A DNA stretch of 14,110 nt from JAWXCM01 sp034408745 (lineage in GTDB: Bacteria; Acidobacteriota; Terriglobia; Bryobacterales; Bryobacteraceae): contig JAWXCM010000338.1 in assembly GCA_034408745.1 (NCBI GenBank), positions 1-14,110 on the forward strand, read 5' to 3'. How positions within the stretch are numbered: the first letter of the stretch is position 1; each line of letters begins with the position of its first letter. The notes beneath the pieces are model-generated. The model worked only from the letters and a program-made list of their open reading frames with translations. It was not told where the DNA came from and did no database searches. Of this stretch, positions 5,953-12,169 are shown piece by piece. The translations under genes were made by a program, and so were the position numbers.

Positions 5953-7353
5953 ATGAATAAGTTCTTCGAAGCCGTCAGCAATGTGTTCCGGGTTCCCGAC
6001 CTGCGGAACCGGGTATTGTTTACCCTTGGGCTGCTGGCAATCTACCGTCTGGGCGCGCATATCCCGACGCCCGGTGTCGACGCACTGAAGTTTGAGGCAT
6101 TTGTCCGGTCCAACGCCGGAAGCTTCCTTGGCTTCATCGATCTGTTCAGTGGCGGTACGTTCCGCCGGCTGACGATCTTTGCGCTTGGCATCATGCCGTA
6201 CATCACGTCGTCGATCATCCTTCAGCTGCTGACCGTGGTGGTACCCACGCTGGAGAAGCTGCAGAAGGAAGGCGAGCTTGGGCGTCGAAAGATCACGCAG
6301 TGGACACGTTATCTGACGGTGGTGCTCGCGTTCCTGCAGTCGTTCGGCATCGCGAGCATGCTGATGAACTCCGACGGTGGCTTCGTTCTGAATCCGGGTA
6401 TCGGCTTTGTCATGATGACGATGCTCAGTTTGACAACCGGCACCGCGTTTATCATGTGGCTGGGTGAGCAGATTTCCGAGCGTGGTATCGGCAACGGCAT
6501 GTCGCTGATCATCTTCGCCGGCATCGTAGTAGGTCTGCCTCAGGCGATCAACGAGATGTACCAGCACGTATTCGTGATTCGCGACTGGAACTTCTTCCAG
6601 GTCTTTATCATCGTCGCGATGATGATCGCGGTGGTTGGCTTCATCATCCTTGTGGAACGCGGCGAGCGCCGCATCCCGGTTCAGTACGCCAAGCGCGTGG
6701 TGGGTCGGCGGATGATGGGCGGCCAGTCGACGCACCTGCCGCTGAAGGTGAATGCGGGCGGTGTGATCCCGGTGATCTTCGCCAGTTCGCTGCTGAGCTT
6801 CCCGCAGATGTTCATGCAGTGGCCGGCAGTCAAGAACAACCAGTATCTAAGTGGCCTGCTGGGCGCGATTTCCGGTGCCTCTCCGCTCTACTATGTACTG
6901 TTCACCACGCTGATTATCTTCTTCTGCTTCTTCTACGTGTCGATCATCTTCAACCCGAACGAAGCGGCGGACAACATGCGCAAGTACGGTGGATTCATCC
7001 CTGGCATTCGCCCGGGCCGGAACACCGCCGAGTACATGAACAAGATTCTCACGCGCATCACGGTGGTCGGCGGCCTCTACCTGTCGATTCTGTGCCTGAT
7101 TCCGCAGATCATGATCTCTGGCATCCGACTGCAGCGTCTGCCGTTCGTCGGCAACTTCATCGACAACTGGTTCCCGCGCTGGCTGCTGGACGGTCTCGGT
7201 GTGAACTTCTACTTCGGTGGAACTTCGCTGCTGATCGTGGTGGGTGTTGCGATGGACACGGTCAATCAGGTGGAAGCGCAGCTCATCATGCGGCACTACG
7301 AAGGCTTTACGCCCCGCTCGGGCCGTATTCGAGGCCGGCGGAGTGCTGTCTAA
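5953..7353 (+). CDS. secY: Protein translocase channel subunit SecY
   Basis: SecY is the channel of the inner-membrane SecYEG translocon, used with SecA or the ribosome to export or insert proteins. The 466-residue product is somewhat longer than the E. coli protein (443) and has the ten hydrophobic segments expected. Recognisable blocks are RNRVLFTLGLLAIYRLGAHI (18-37), the plug region IDLFSGGTFRR (62-72), IMPYITSSIILQLL (80-93), the signature GEQISERGIGNGMSL (171-185), and the cytosolic loop ERGERRIPVQYAKR (235-248) that contacts the ribosome and SecA. The start gives the usual MNKFFEAVSNVFRVPDLR. Position after rplO is standard. Confidence 0.98.
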   Translation: MNKFFEAVSNVFRVPDLRNRVLFTLGLLAIYRLGAHIPTPGVDALKFEAFVRSNAGSFLGFIDLFSGGTFRRLTIFALGIMPYITSSIILQLLTVVVPTLEKLQKEGELGRRKITQWTRYLTVVLAFLQSFGIASMLMNSDGGFVLNPGIGFVMMTMLSLTTGTAFIMWLGEQISERGIGNGMSLIIFAGIVVGLPQAINEMYQHVFVIRDWNFFQVFIIVAMMIAVVGFIILVERGERRIPVQYAKRVVGRRMMGGQSTHLPLKVNAGGVIPVIFASSLLSFPQMFMQWPAVKNNQYLSGLLGAISGASPLYYVLFTTLIIFFCFFYVSIIFNPNEAADNMRKYGGFIPGIRPGRNTAEYMNKILTRITVVGGLYLSILCLIPQIMISGIRLQRLPFVGNFIDNWFPRWLLDGLGVNFYFGGTSLLIVVGVAMDTVNQVEAQLIMRHYEGFTPRSGRIRGRRSAV

Positions 7354-7356
7354 GCA

Positions 7357-8127
7357 ATGATTGTTCGGAAGAGCCCGAGCGAGCTCGACAAGATGCGCCG
7401 CGCGGGATTGCTGGTGTACGAAGTTCACCAGAAGCTCGGGACCATGGTGGCCGAAGGGGTTACCACGATGGAGCTCGAAGTCGAAGCGGATCGCATGATT
7501 CGCGACGCTGGCGCCCGGGCTGCTTTCAAGGGTTATTACACGCAGTCGGCCGGATCGAAGTACCCATGGGTGTTGTGCACCTCTCTTAACGATCAGGTGG
7601 TGCACGGGATGCCTTCGGCGAAAACGGTGCTGCGCAAGGGCGACATTCTGTCGATCGACCTTGGCGTCGAGTTGGCCGGTTACTACGGGGATTCGGCGAA
7701 TACGTATGCGATTGGCGAGCCAACGCCTGAGATCGGGAAGCTGCTTCGGGTGACGAAGGAGTCGCTGGAGCTGGCGATTGAACAGATGCGGCCGGGCAAC
7801 CGGTTGTTCGATGTTTGCGGTGCGGTCGAGCGGCACGTCGTGACAAATGGCTTCTCGGTGGTTCGTGAGATGGTAGGTCACGGGATTGGAACGTCGATGC
7901 ACGAGGAACCCCAGGTTCCCAATTACGTGGACCGGCGGAATGAGAACCCGAGGCTAAAAGAAGGCATGGTTCTGGCGATTGAACCCATGGTCAACGCCGG
8001 TAAACCGGAGATCAGGATTTTGTCGGACCGCTGGACTGCGGTGACGCAGGACGGTTCCTACTCGGCGCACTTTGAGCATTCGGTTGCAGTGACGTCGAAC
8101 GGGCCGTGGGTTTTGACTCGTCCCTGA
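7357..8127 (+). CDS. map: Methionine aminopeptidase, type I
   Basis: Map removes the initiator methionine from nascent cytosolic proteins. The 256-residue product has the pita-bread fold motifs and all five metal ligands: Asp101 and Asp112 (ILSIDLGV and GYYGDSAN), His175 (MVGHGIGTSMHEEP), Glu209 (LAIEPMV) and Glu240 (HFEHSVAVT), plus the substrate-side His83 (VVHG). Length is typical of type Ia enzymes without an N-terminal zinc finger. The ATG lies three bases after the secY stop. In many bacteria adk sits between secY and map; it is absent here. Confidence 0.97.
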   Translation: MIVRKSPSELDKMRRAGLLVYEVHQKLGTMVAEGVTTMELEVEADRMIRDAGARAAFKGYYTQSAGSKYPWVLCTSLNDQVVHGMPSAKTVLRKGDILSIDLGVELAGYYGDSANTYAIGEPTPEIGKLLRVTKESLELAIEQMRPGNRLFDVCGAVERHVVTNGFSVVREMVGHGIGTSMHEEPQVPNYVDRRNENPRLKEGMVLAIEPMVNAGKPEIRILSDRWTAVTQDGSYSAHFEHSVAVTSNGPWVLTRP

Positions 8128-8154
8128 CGTTCGGGGAAGGGATGAGGTGAGTGG

Positions 8155-8412
8155 GTGTTGACCGAGCCGGATCAGAGAGATGGGCCGGACAGGGGAAGTG
8201 GCAGGCCACGTGCTGTTGCTGCTATAGTGGTAGAGCCCCTGCCTCGCGCAACGTACCGTCTCAAACTGGAAACCGAGCAGGAAGTGATCGCGCACCTGGC
8301 TGGCGCAACTGTCACGAACTTTGTGAGGTTGCGGCCGGGAGATCGCGTGGAAGTGGAAGTATCGCCCGTGGACCGGACCCGGGGGCGGATCACAAAGCTG
8401 TTGAAGGATTGA
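8155..8412 (+). CDS. infA: Translation initiation factor IF-1, divergent N terminus
   Basis: IF-1 is an OB-fold protein that occupies the 30S A site during initiation. The family core is clear: VVEPLPRATYRLKLE (about 25-39), EVIAHLAG, FVRLRPGDRVEVEVSP and DRTRGRITKLLKD at the end. The usual N-terminal strand IEVEGTVVE is poorly conserved: upstream of VVE the sequence is RPRAVAAI, preceded by an Asp/Gly/Arg-rich lead. With GTG at 8155 (or TTG at 8158) as start the product is 85 residues, against the usual 72. No in-frame ATG exists after the in-frame stop at 8143-8145. A purine-rich GATGAGGTGA at 8141-8150 lies just upstream. The start is the least certain part. Confidence 0.85.
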   Translation: MLTEPDQRDGPDRGSGRPRAVAAIVVEPLPRATYRLKLETEQEVIAHLAGATVTNFVRLRPGDRVEVEVSPVDRTRGRITKLLKD

Positions 8413-8417
8413 CGACG

Positions 8418-8531
8418 ATGAAAGTACGGGCATCCGTTAAAAAGATTTGCGACAAGTGCAAGGTGATTAACCGCGAGGGCGTAGTCCGCGTCATCTGCGT
8501 GAATCCGAAGCACAAGCAGCGTCAGGGTTAA
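8418..8531 (+). CDS. rpmJ: 50S ribosomal protein L36, zinc-binding
   Basis: L36 is the smallest 50S protein and binds 23S rRNA below the L7/L12 stalk base. The 37-residue product has the zinc ribbon ligands Cys11, Cys14, Cys27 and His32 (KKICDKCK and VICVNPKHKQRQG), so it is the zinc-requiring form. The start MKVRASVKKIC is canonical. It begins five bases after the infA stop and precedes rpsM, the order found at the start of the alpha-operon genes in most bacteria. Confidence 0.97.
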   Translation: MKVRASVKKICDKCKVINREGVVRVICVNPKHKQRQG

Positions 8532-8555
8532 GGCAAGGGAGCAGCAGAAAGCATT

Positions 8556-8936
8556 ATGGCGCGTATCGCAGGCGTGGACCTGCCACCGAGAAAGCGGGCC
8601 GAAGTCGGGCTCACTTACATTTACGGCATTGGGCGTACCCGTGCCAGGTCGCTGTTGTTCCGCGTGGGCGTGGATCCGAACATCAAGATCCAGGACATGT
8701 CGGAAGAGCAGGTAAACGGGATTCGTACTATTCTCGAAGCCGAAGGCTCGGTGGAAGGCGATCTCCGCAAAGAGATCTCGATGAACATCAAGCGGCTCAT
8801 CGAGATGGGTTCCTACCGTGGTCTGCGGCACCGCCGCGGTCTGCCCGTTCGCGGTCAGCGGACGCACACCAACGCACGCACCCGCAAAGGCCCACGCAAG
8901 GGCACGGTTGCCGGGAAGAAGAAGGTAGGCAAGTAA
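8556..8936 (+). CDS. rpsM: 30S ribosomal protein S13
   Basis: S13 sits in the 30S head, bridges to L5 (B1b) and contacts P-site tRNA with its C-terminal tail. The 126-residue product begins with the canonical MARIAGVDLP and has a helix-hairpin-helix segment with YIYGIGRTRA (21-30). It carries the signature GLPVRGQRTHTNARTRKGP (95-113) before a Lys-rich tail. Length is usual. AAGGGAG at 8535-8541 is a somewhat distant ribosome-binding site. It ends three bases before rpsK. Confidence 0.98.
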   Translation: MARIAGVDLPPRKRAEVGLTYIYGIGRTRARSLLFRVGVDPNIKIQDMSEEQVNGIRTILEAEGSVEGDLRKEISMNIKRLIEMGSYRGLRHRRGLPVRGQRTHTNARTRKGPRKGTVAGKKKVGK

Positions 8937-8939
8937 GGC

Positions 8940-9347
8940 ATGGCCAAAGCACCCGCAAAGAATACCAAGAAGAAAACGTTTAAGAAACGCGAGAAGCGGA
9001 ACGTACCGGTCGGGCTGGTCCATGTGCAGGCCACGTTCAACAACACCATCGTCACGTTCACCGACACGGTCGGTAATGTGGTGGCGTGGTCGAGCTCCGG
9101 CTCGCTTGGCTTCCGCGGTTCGCGCAAGGGCACTCCCTTCGCAGCGCAGCAGGCCTCGCTGACCGCCGCCAACAAGGCTCGTGAAGCTGGTATGCGTACC
9201 GTTGATGTTCGCGTTGCCGGTCCGGGCGCAGGCCGTGAATCGGCTGTTCGCGCGCTGTCGACCGCCGGTATCGACGTCAAGTCGATCCGCGATGTCACGC
9301 CGATTCCGCACAACGGCTGCCGGCCGCCCAAAAAGCGCCGCGTTTGA
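8940..9347 (+). CDS. rpsK: 30S ribosomal protein S11
   Basis: S11 lies in the 30S platform beside the mRNA exit. The 135-residue product has a Lys-rich N-terminal lead of about 22 residues. The core includes ATFNNTIVTFTD (31-42), SGSLGFRGSRKGTPFAAQ (53-70), RVAGPGAGRESAVRAL (91-106) and the invariant C terminus HNGCRPPKKRRV (124-135). Length is near the usual 125-132. It begins three bases after rpsM. A 148-base gap with two inverted repeats separates it from rpsD, an unusual break inside this gene cluster. Confidence 0.98.
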   Translation: MAKAPAKNTKKKTFKKREKRNVPVGLVHVQATFNNTIVTFTDTVGNVVAWSSSGSLGFRGSRKGTPFAAQQASLTAANKAREAGMRTVDVRVAGPGAGRESAVRALSTAGIDVKSIRDVTPIPHNGCRPPKKRRV

Positions 9348-9350
9348 CCT

Positions 9351-9403
9351 GATTGGTTTAGCAATCGATTTTGTTCCGGGCGGGATCCTGAAAAAGGGTC
9401 CCG
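9351..9403 (+). promoter_or_regulatory. Two inverted repeats in the rpsK-rpsD leader
   Basis: GATTG (9351-9355) pairs with CAATC (9362-9366) over a 6-base loop. CGGGATCC (9381-9388) pairs with GGGTCCCG (9396-9403) with one G-T wobble over a TGAAAAA loop; three more base pairs with wobbles may extend the second stem outward. Neither is followed by a clean T-run, so intrinsic termination is unlikely, although GATTTTGTT follows the first. The remaining bases to 9495 carry the TAGGAG ribosome-binding site (9482-9487) and nothing else I recognise. S4 represses its own synthesis in several bacteria by binding a leader, which makes this a candidate S4 element. That is inference. Confidence 0.45.
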
Positions 9404-9495
9404 TCTCATGCTGTTTAAAGAAGCAGGAAGAAGGCTCGATTCTGAGGCCGTAAACTGCACCTCGCGTTGGATGCGTAAAGGTAGGAGTACACACT

Positions 9496-10128
9496 TTGGC
9501 TCGATATATAGGCCCAGTCTGCCGGCAGTGCCGGCGTGAGGGCATGAAGTTGTTCCTGAAGGGCGAGCGCTGCCACACGGAAAAGTGCGCGATTGAAAAG
9601 CGTAATTTCGTTCCTGGTCAGCACGGACAGGCTCGTAAGCCCAAGATTGTGGGCTACGGTCTGCAGCTTCGCGAGAAGCAGAAGACCCGCCGCTACTACC
9701 GTCTCCTCGAGACCCAGTTCCGCAACGTGTACGAAAAGGCTGTTGCGCTGCCTGGCATTACGGGTGAGAACCTGCTGGCGATTCTCGAAAAGCGGCTGGA
9801 CAACGTGATCTACCGTATGGGTCTGGCGACGTCGCGCGCCATGGCGCGGCAGATGGTCCGTCATGGGCACTTCGCGGTAAATGGCCGCAAAACCGATATT
9901 CCTTCGTTCCAGGTCCGGCCGAACGATGCCATTGAGGTTCGCGAGCGCAGCCGCAACCATCCGGCAATTTTGGCATCGAAAGATGCTACGGCCCACGCAC
10001 CCACGCCGAACTGGCTTGAAGTAGACCGCGACACCCTCAAGGGCCGCATTCTGGCTCAGCCGAAGCGTGAAGAACTGGTACAGATTCAGGTCAACGAGCA
10101 GTTGATCGTCGAACTGTACAGCAAGTAA
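9496..10128 (+). CDS. rpsD: 30S ribosomal protein S4, zinc-binding, TTG start
   Basis: S4 is a primary 16S rRNA-binding protein that initiates 30S body assembly and forms part of the mRNA entry helicase. The 210-residue product starts with the near-universal MARYIGP, which fixes the TTG at 9496 as the start; TAGGAG at 9482-9487 lies eight bases upstream. Cys9, Cys12, Cys26 and Cys31 form the N-terminal zinc site of the C+ form, as in Thermus. The S4 RNA-binding domain spans about 98-162 (RLDNVIYRMGLATSRAMARQ, then VRHGHFAVNGRK). It ends in VQVNEQLIVELYSK-like sequence (VQIQVNEQLIVELYSK). Start with TTG may lower its translation relative to its neighbours. Confidence 0.97.
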   Translation: MARYIGPVCRQCRREGMKLFLKGERCHTEKCAIEKRNFVPGQHGQARKPKIVGYGLQLREKQKTRRYYRLLETQFRNVYEKAVALPGITGENLLAILEKRLDNVIYRMGLATSRAMARQMVRHGHFAVNGRKTDIPSFQVRPNDAIEVRERSRNHPAILASKDATAHAPTPNWLEVDRDTLKGRILAQPKREELVQIQVNEQLIVELYSK

Positions 10129-10158
10129 GCCGCAGGCAGTTTAAGGAGAAAACGCTCC

Positions 10159-11185
10159 ATGTTCAAAGGGTTCCAAAAACCGAAACGCCTGGTCGCCAAC
10201 ACCGAGACTCTGACTGAACGCTTTGGTCAGTTCACGGCGCAGCCCTTCGAGCGTGGTTTCGGCACCACGGTCGGAAACGGGCTTCGCCGCGTACTCCTCA
10301 GCGCCATTGAGGGGAGCCGCGATTACGGCCGTCCGCATCGAGGGTGTCGCCCACGAATTCATGCCCATTCCGGGCGTGGTCGAGGATGCCACCGACATCA
10401 TCCTCAACCTGAAACAGATTCCGTTCAAGATGATCGGAGAAGGCACGCGGATTGCGCGCCTCCGTATCGACTCGGCTGGCGAGGTTCTCTCGGGCCAGAT
10501 CGAAGTGGATTCCGACGTCGAAGTGCTGGATCGCAACATGCACGTCGCCACGGTTGGCGAGGGTGGCCACCTGACGCTGGAAATGCGGCTGAAGTCGGGC
10601 CGCGGCTATGTGTCGGCGGATCGCAACTACGATGAAGACCTGCCGCTCGGATACATTCCGATCGACTCGGTCCACTCGCCCGTGCGCAAGGTCAACTATA
10701 CGGTGGAAGCGGCCCGTCTCGGTCAGATGACCGATTACGACAAGCTGACCATCGAAGTCTGGTCCAACGGCGCCATCAGCCCTCAGGACGCGATTGGGCA
10801 GGCCGCGAAGCTGCTGAAAGATCACATGACGATCTTCATCAACTTCGAAGAGATTGCCGAGATCGCTGAAGAGCCGGCAGAGCGCGCTGCAAGCCAGATG
10901 AACGAGGTGCTGAATCGCTCAGTGGAAGAGCTGGAACTCAGCGTCCGTTCGTACAACTGTCTTAAGAACGCAAATATCCAGACGATTGGCGATCTGGTTC
11001 AGAAGACGGAAGCAGAAATGCTCCGCACGAAGAACTTTGGCCGCAAGTCGCTGAACGAAATCAAGGAAATCCTCGGCAACCTTGCTCTGGGCTTCGGTAT
11101 GAAGATCGATGCGCAGGGCCGGCTGGTTGCTCCGCCTCCGGGATCGGTTCCGGCGGATGACGGGGGCCGGGAGGTTATGGAATGA
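10159..11185 (+). CDS. rpoA: RNA polymerase alpha subunit, interrupted by a +1 frameshift
   Basis: Alpha dimerises to seed RNA polymerase assembly, and its C-terminal domain contacts UP elements and activators. The frame from ATG 10159 (AAGGAGAA at 10143-10150) encodes 52 canonical residues ending LLSAIEG, with ERGFGTTVGNGLRRVLLSAIEG holding the dimer-interface motif. It then turns to nonsense and would stop at 10635. The rest of alpha continues in the next frame (AAITAVRIEGVAHEF onward). It includes the N-terminal domain, the linker, and the alpha C-terminal domain with LELSVRSYNCLKNANI and FGRKSLNEIKEIL. One extra G in the run 10311-10314 explains the break. Without it the protein would be 341 residues, a normal length. 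The cause is most likely a sequencing error in a G-run; programmed +1 slippage at GGG-A is possible. The stop overlaps the rplQ ATG (ATGA, 11182-11185). Confidence 0.95.
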
Positions 11186-11634
11186 GACACAAGGTTGCCG
11201 GATTTAAGCTGAAGCGGGACGTGGACCAGCGGCGTGGGCTGCTGCGGAACCTCGTCATGAGTGTGATCAACGAAGAGCGGATCGTCACCACCCCGCAGAA
11301 GGCCAAGGCTGCGAAGCCACTGGTCGAGAAGATGATCACGCTGGCCAAGAAGGACACGCTGCACACCCGCCGTCAGGCTGCTGCGTTCCTGAATCACCCG
11401 GCAGCGGTGCAGAAGCTGTTCGACAAGCTGGGCAACACCCGGTTCGGTCAGCGTCAGGGCGGCTACACCCGCATCGTGCGCCTCGGCTGGCGCAGGGGCG
11501 ACGGTTCGGAGCAGGTAATGCTTGAACTCGTTGGGTCGGAACTGGTCAAGCGAGCTTCTGAGCGCACGAAGCGCCGCGAAGAGAAGCTCGAGGCCATGCG
11601 CAAGGGTGCGGAAGAAGCGGGCGGCGCAGCCTAA
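11182..11634 (+). CDS. rplQ: 50S ribosomal protein L17
   Basis: L17 is a 23S rRNA-binding protein on the solvent side of the 50S subunit near the exit tunnel. The 150-residue product begins MRHKVAGFKLKRDVDQRRGLLRNL in family style (read MRHKVAGFKL then KRDVDQRRG) and has ERIVTTPQKAKAAKPLVEK at 32-50. The core ends with GGYTRIVRLGWRRGDGSEQVMLELV. A charged, probably helical tail of about 25 residues follows (KRREEKLEAMRKGAEEAGG). Length exceeds the E. coli form (127) because of that tail. It overlaps the rpoA stop by four bases and is the last gene before the operon terminator. Confidence 0.98.
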   Translation: MRHKVAGFKLKRDVDQRRGLLRNLVMSVINEERIVTTPQKAKAAKPLVEKMITLAKKDTLHTRRQAAAFLNHPAAVQKLFDKLGNTRFGQRQGGYTRIVRLGWRRGDGSEQVMLELVGSELVKRASERTKRREEKLEAMRKGAEEAGGAA

Positions 11635-11669
11635 ACCTTCGCGGTCAGTTCCAGGTAAGTAAGAAAGCA

Positions 11670-11697
11670 GGGGAGCCTTCGGGCTCCCCATTTTTTT
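11670..11697 (+). terminator. Intrinsic terminator of the ribosomal operon
   Basis: GGGGAGCC (11670-11677), a TTCG tetraloop (11678-11681) and GGCTCCCC (11682-11689) form a perfect 8-bp stem, followed by A and seven T (11691-11697). This is an unambiguous Rho-independent terminator 35 bases after the rplQ stop. It marks the 3' end of the operon. Confidence 0.96.
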
Positions 11698-11813
11698 GCG
11701 ACCGCACCTGAGAATATTTCTGCCGCTGTTCCACTACAGTGGCATGGAAACGAATTCTTGCGATCTGGCTAACCTGGCGCAGTACAACGACCTGTACGCG
11801 TCATCCTCCTCCG

Positions 11814-11826
11814 CCTCGGACCGAGG
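11814..11826 (+). promoter_or_regulatory. Inverted repeat covering the ribosome-binding site of the 11834 gene
   Basis: CCTCGG (11814-11819), one central A, and CCGAGG (11821-11826) form a perfect inverted repeat whose right arm includes the GAGG part of the ribosome-binding site. As RNA, a CCTC/GAGG stem could hide that site; as DNA it could be an operator. The neighbouring CCTCCTCC upstream could also pair with it. Function not known. Confidence 0.4.
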
Positions 11827-11833
11827 AACGAAC

Positions 11834-12169
11834 ATGGAGAACATACCTGACGGGCTGTATGACGTGGAGGTCGAACGGGTTGAGTATCAGCCGCCGTCGA
11901 GACTGTATTGGCACTTCCGAATCACCAGCGGTGCCTTTAGCGGGCAGCTGCTCTGCAAATACCGGCCCATTTCCGAGCGAACTATTCCGTGGATCCGGGA
12001 AGACCTCGAAAAATGTGCGATGCATCTCGATGTCTTTTCGGATCTCCCGGGTCGACTTTACGAACTTGCCGGACGAAGCCTTACCGTATCGAAGCGCACC
12101 CGGCCGGACACAGGCTTTGTCAATATCTACCTGCAGCAACCGCAAAACGAAGACTCAGGCCATTATTAA
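11834..12169 (+). CDS. Uncharacterised small protein, paralog of the gene at 13516
   Basis: The 111-residue product is soluble-looking, with no signal peptide. It begins MENIPDGLYDVEVERVEYQ, has YWHFRI near residues 23-28, EDLEKCAMHL, and SKRTRPDTGFVNIYLQQP near the end. The alternation of short strands suggests a small beta-rich domain. It aligns along its length with the 13516 gene (shared PDGxYDVxV, WHxRI, EKC and KRT). Roughly one third of positions match by eye. The PDGxY...WHFRI...FSGQLL arrangement loosely resembles the phage DUF669 group, but I would not assign it. The ATG at 11834 has AGGA at 11824-11827; a longer version from ATG 11744 would add a low-complexity lead without a ribosome-binding site. 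It ends tail-to-tail with the serine hydrolase, overlapping by four bases. Confidence 0.75.
   Translation: MENIPDGLYDVEVERVEYQPPSRLYWHFRITSGAFSGQLLCKYRPISERTIPWIREDLEKCAMHLDVFSDLPGRLYELAGRSLTVSKRTRPDTGFVNIYLQQPQNEDSGHY

Noticed and set aside
5425..6735. A 436-codon minus-strand open frame opposite rplO and secY
   Set aside because: Antisense shadow of two certain genes, His- and Asp-rich low-information sequence, no ribosome-binding site or domain seen.
9378..9406. The rpsK-rpsD hairpin as an intrinsic terminator
   Set aside because: No T-run follows the stem (TCTCATGCTGTTT), and rpsD, rpoA and rplQ downstream are expected to be expressed with the operon.
8172..9578. A 468-codon open frame on the minus strand opposite infA, rpmJ, rpsM and rpsK
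   Set aside because: It runs antisense through four well-recognised genes and across their gaps, has composition expected of a reverse-frame shadow in GC-rich coding DNA (His/Arg/Leu-rich), and shows no recognisable domain.
11744..11833. Longer start for the first paralog at ATG 11744
   Set aside because: No ribosome-binding site, low-complexity Ser-rich lead not clearly matched in the second paralog, while ATG 11834 has AGGA at good spacing. Not fully excluded.
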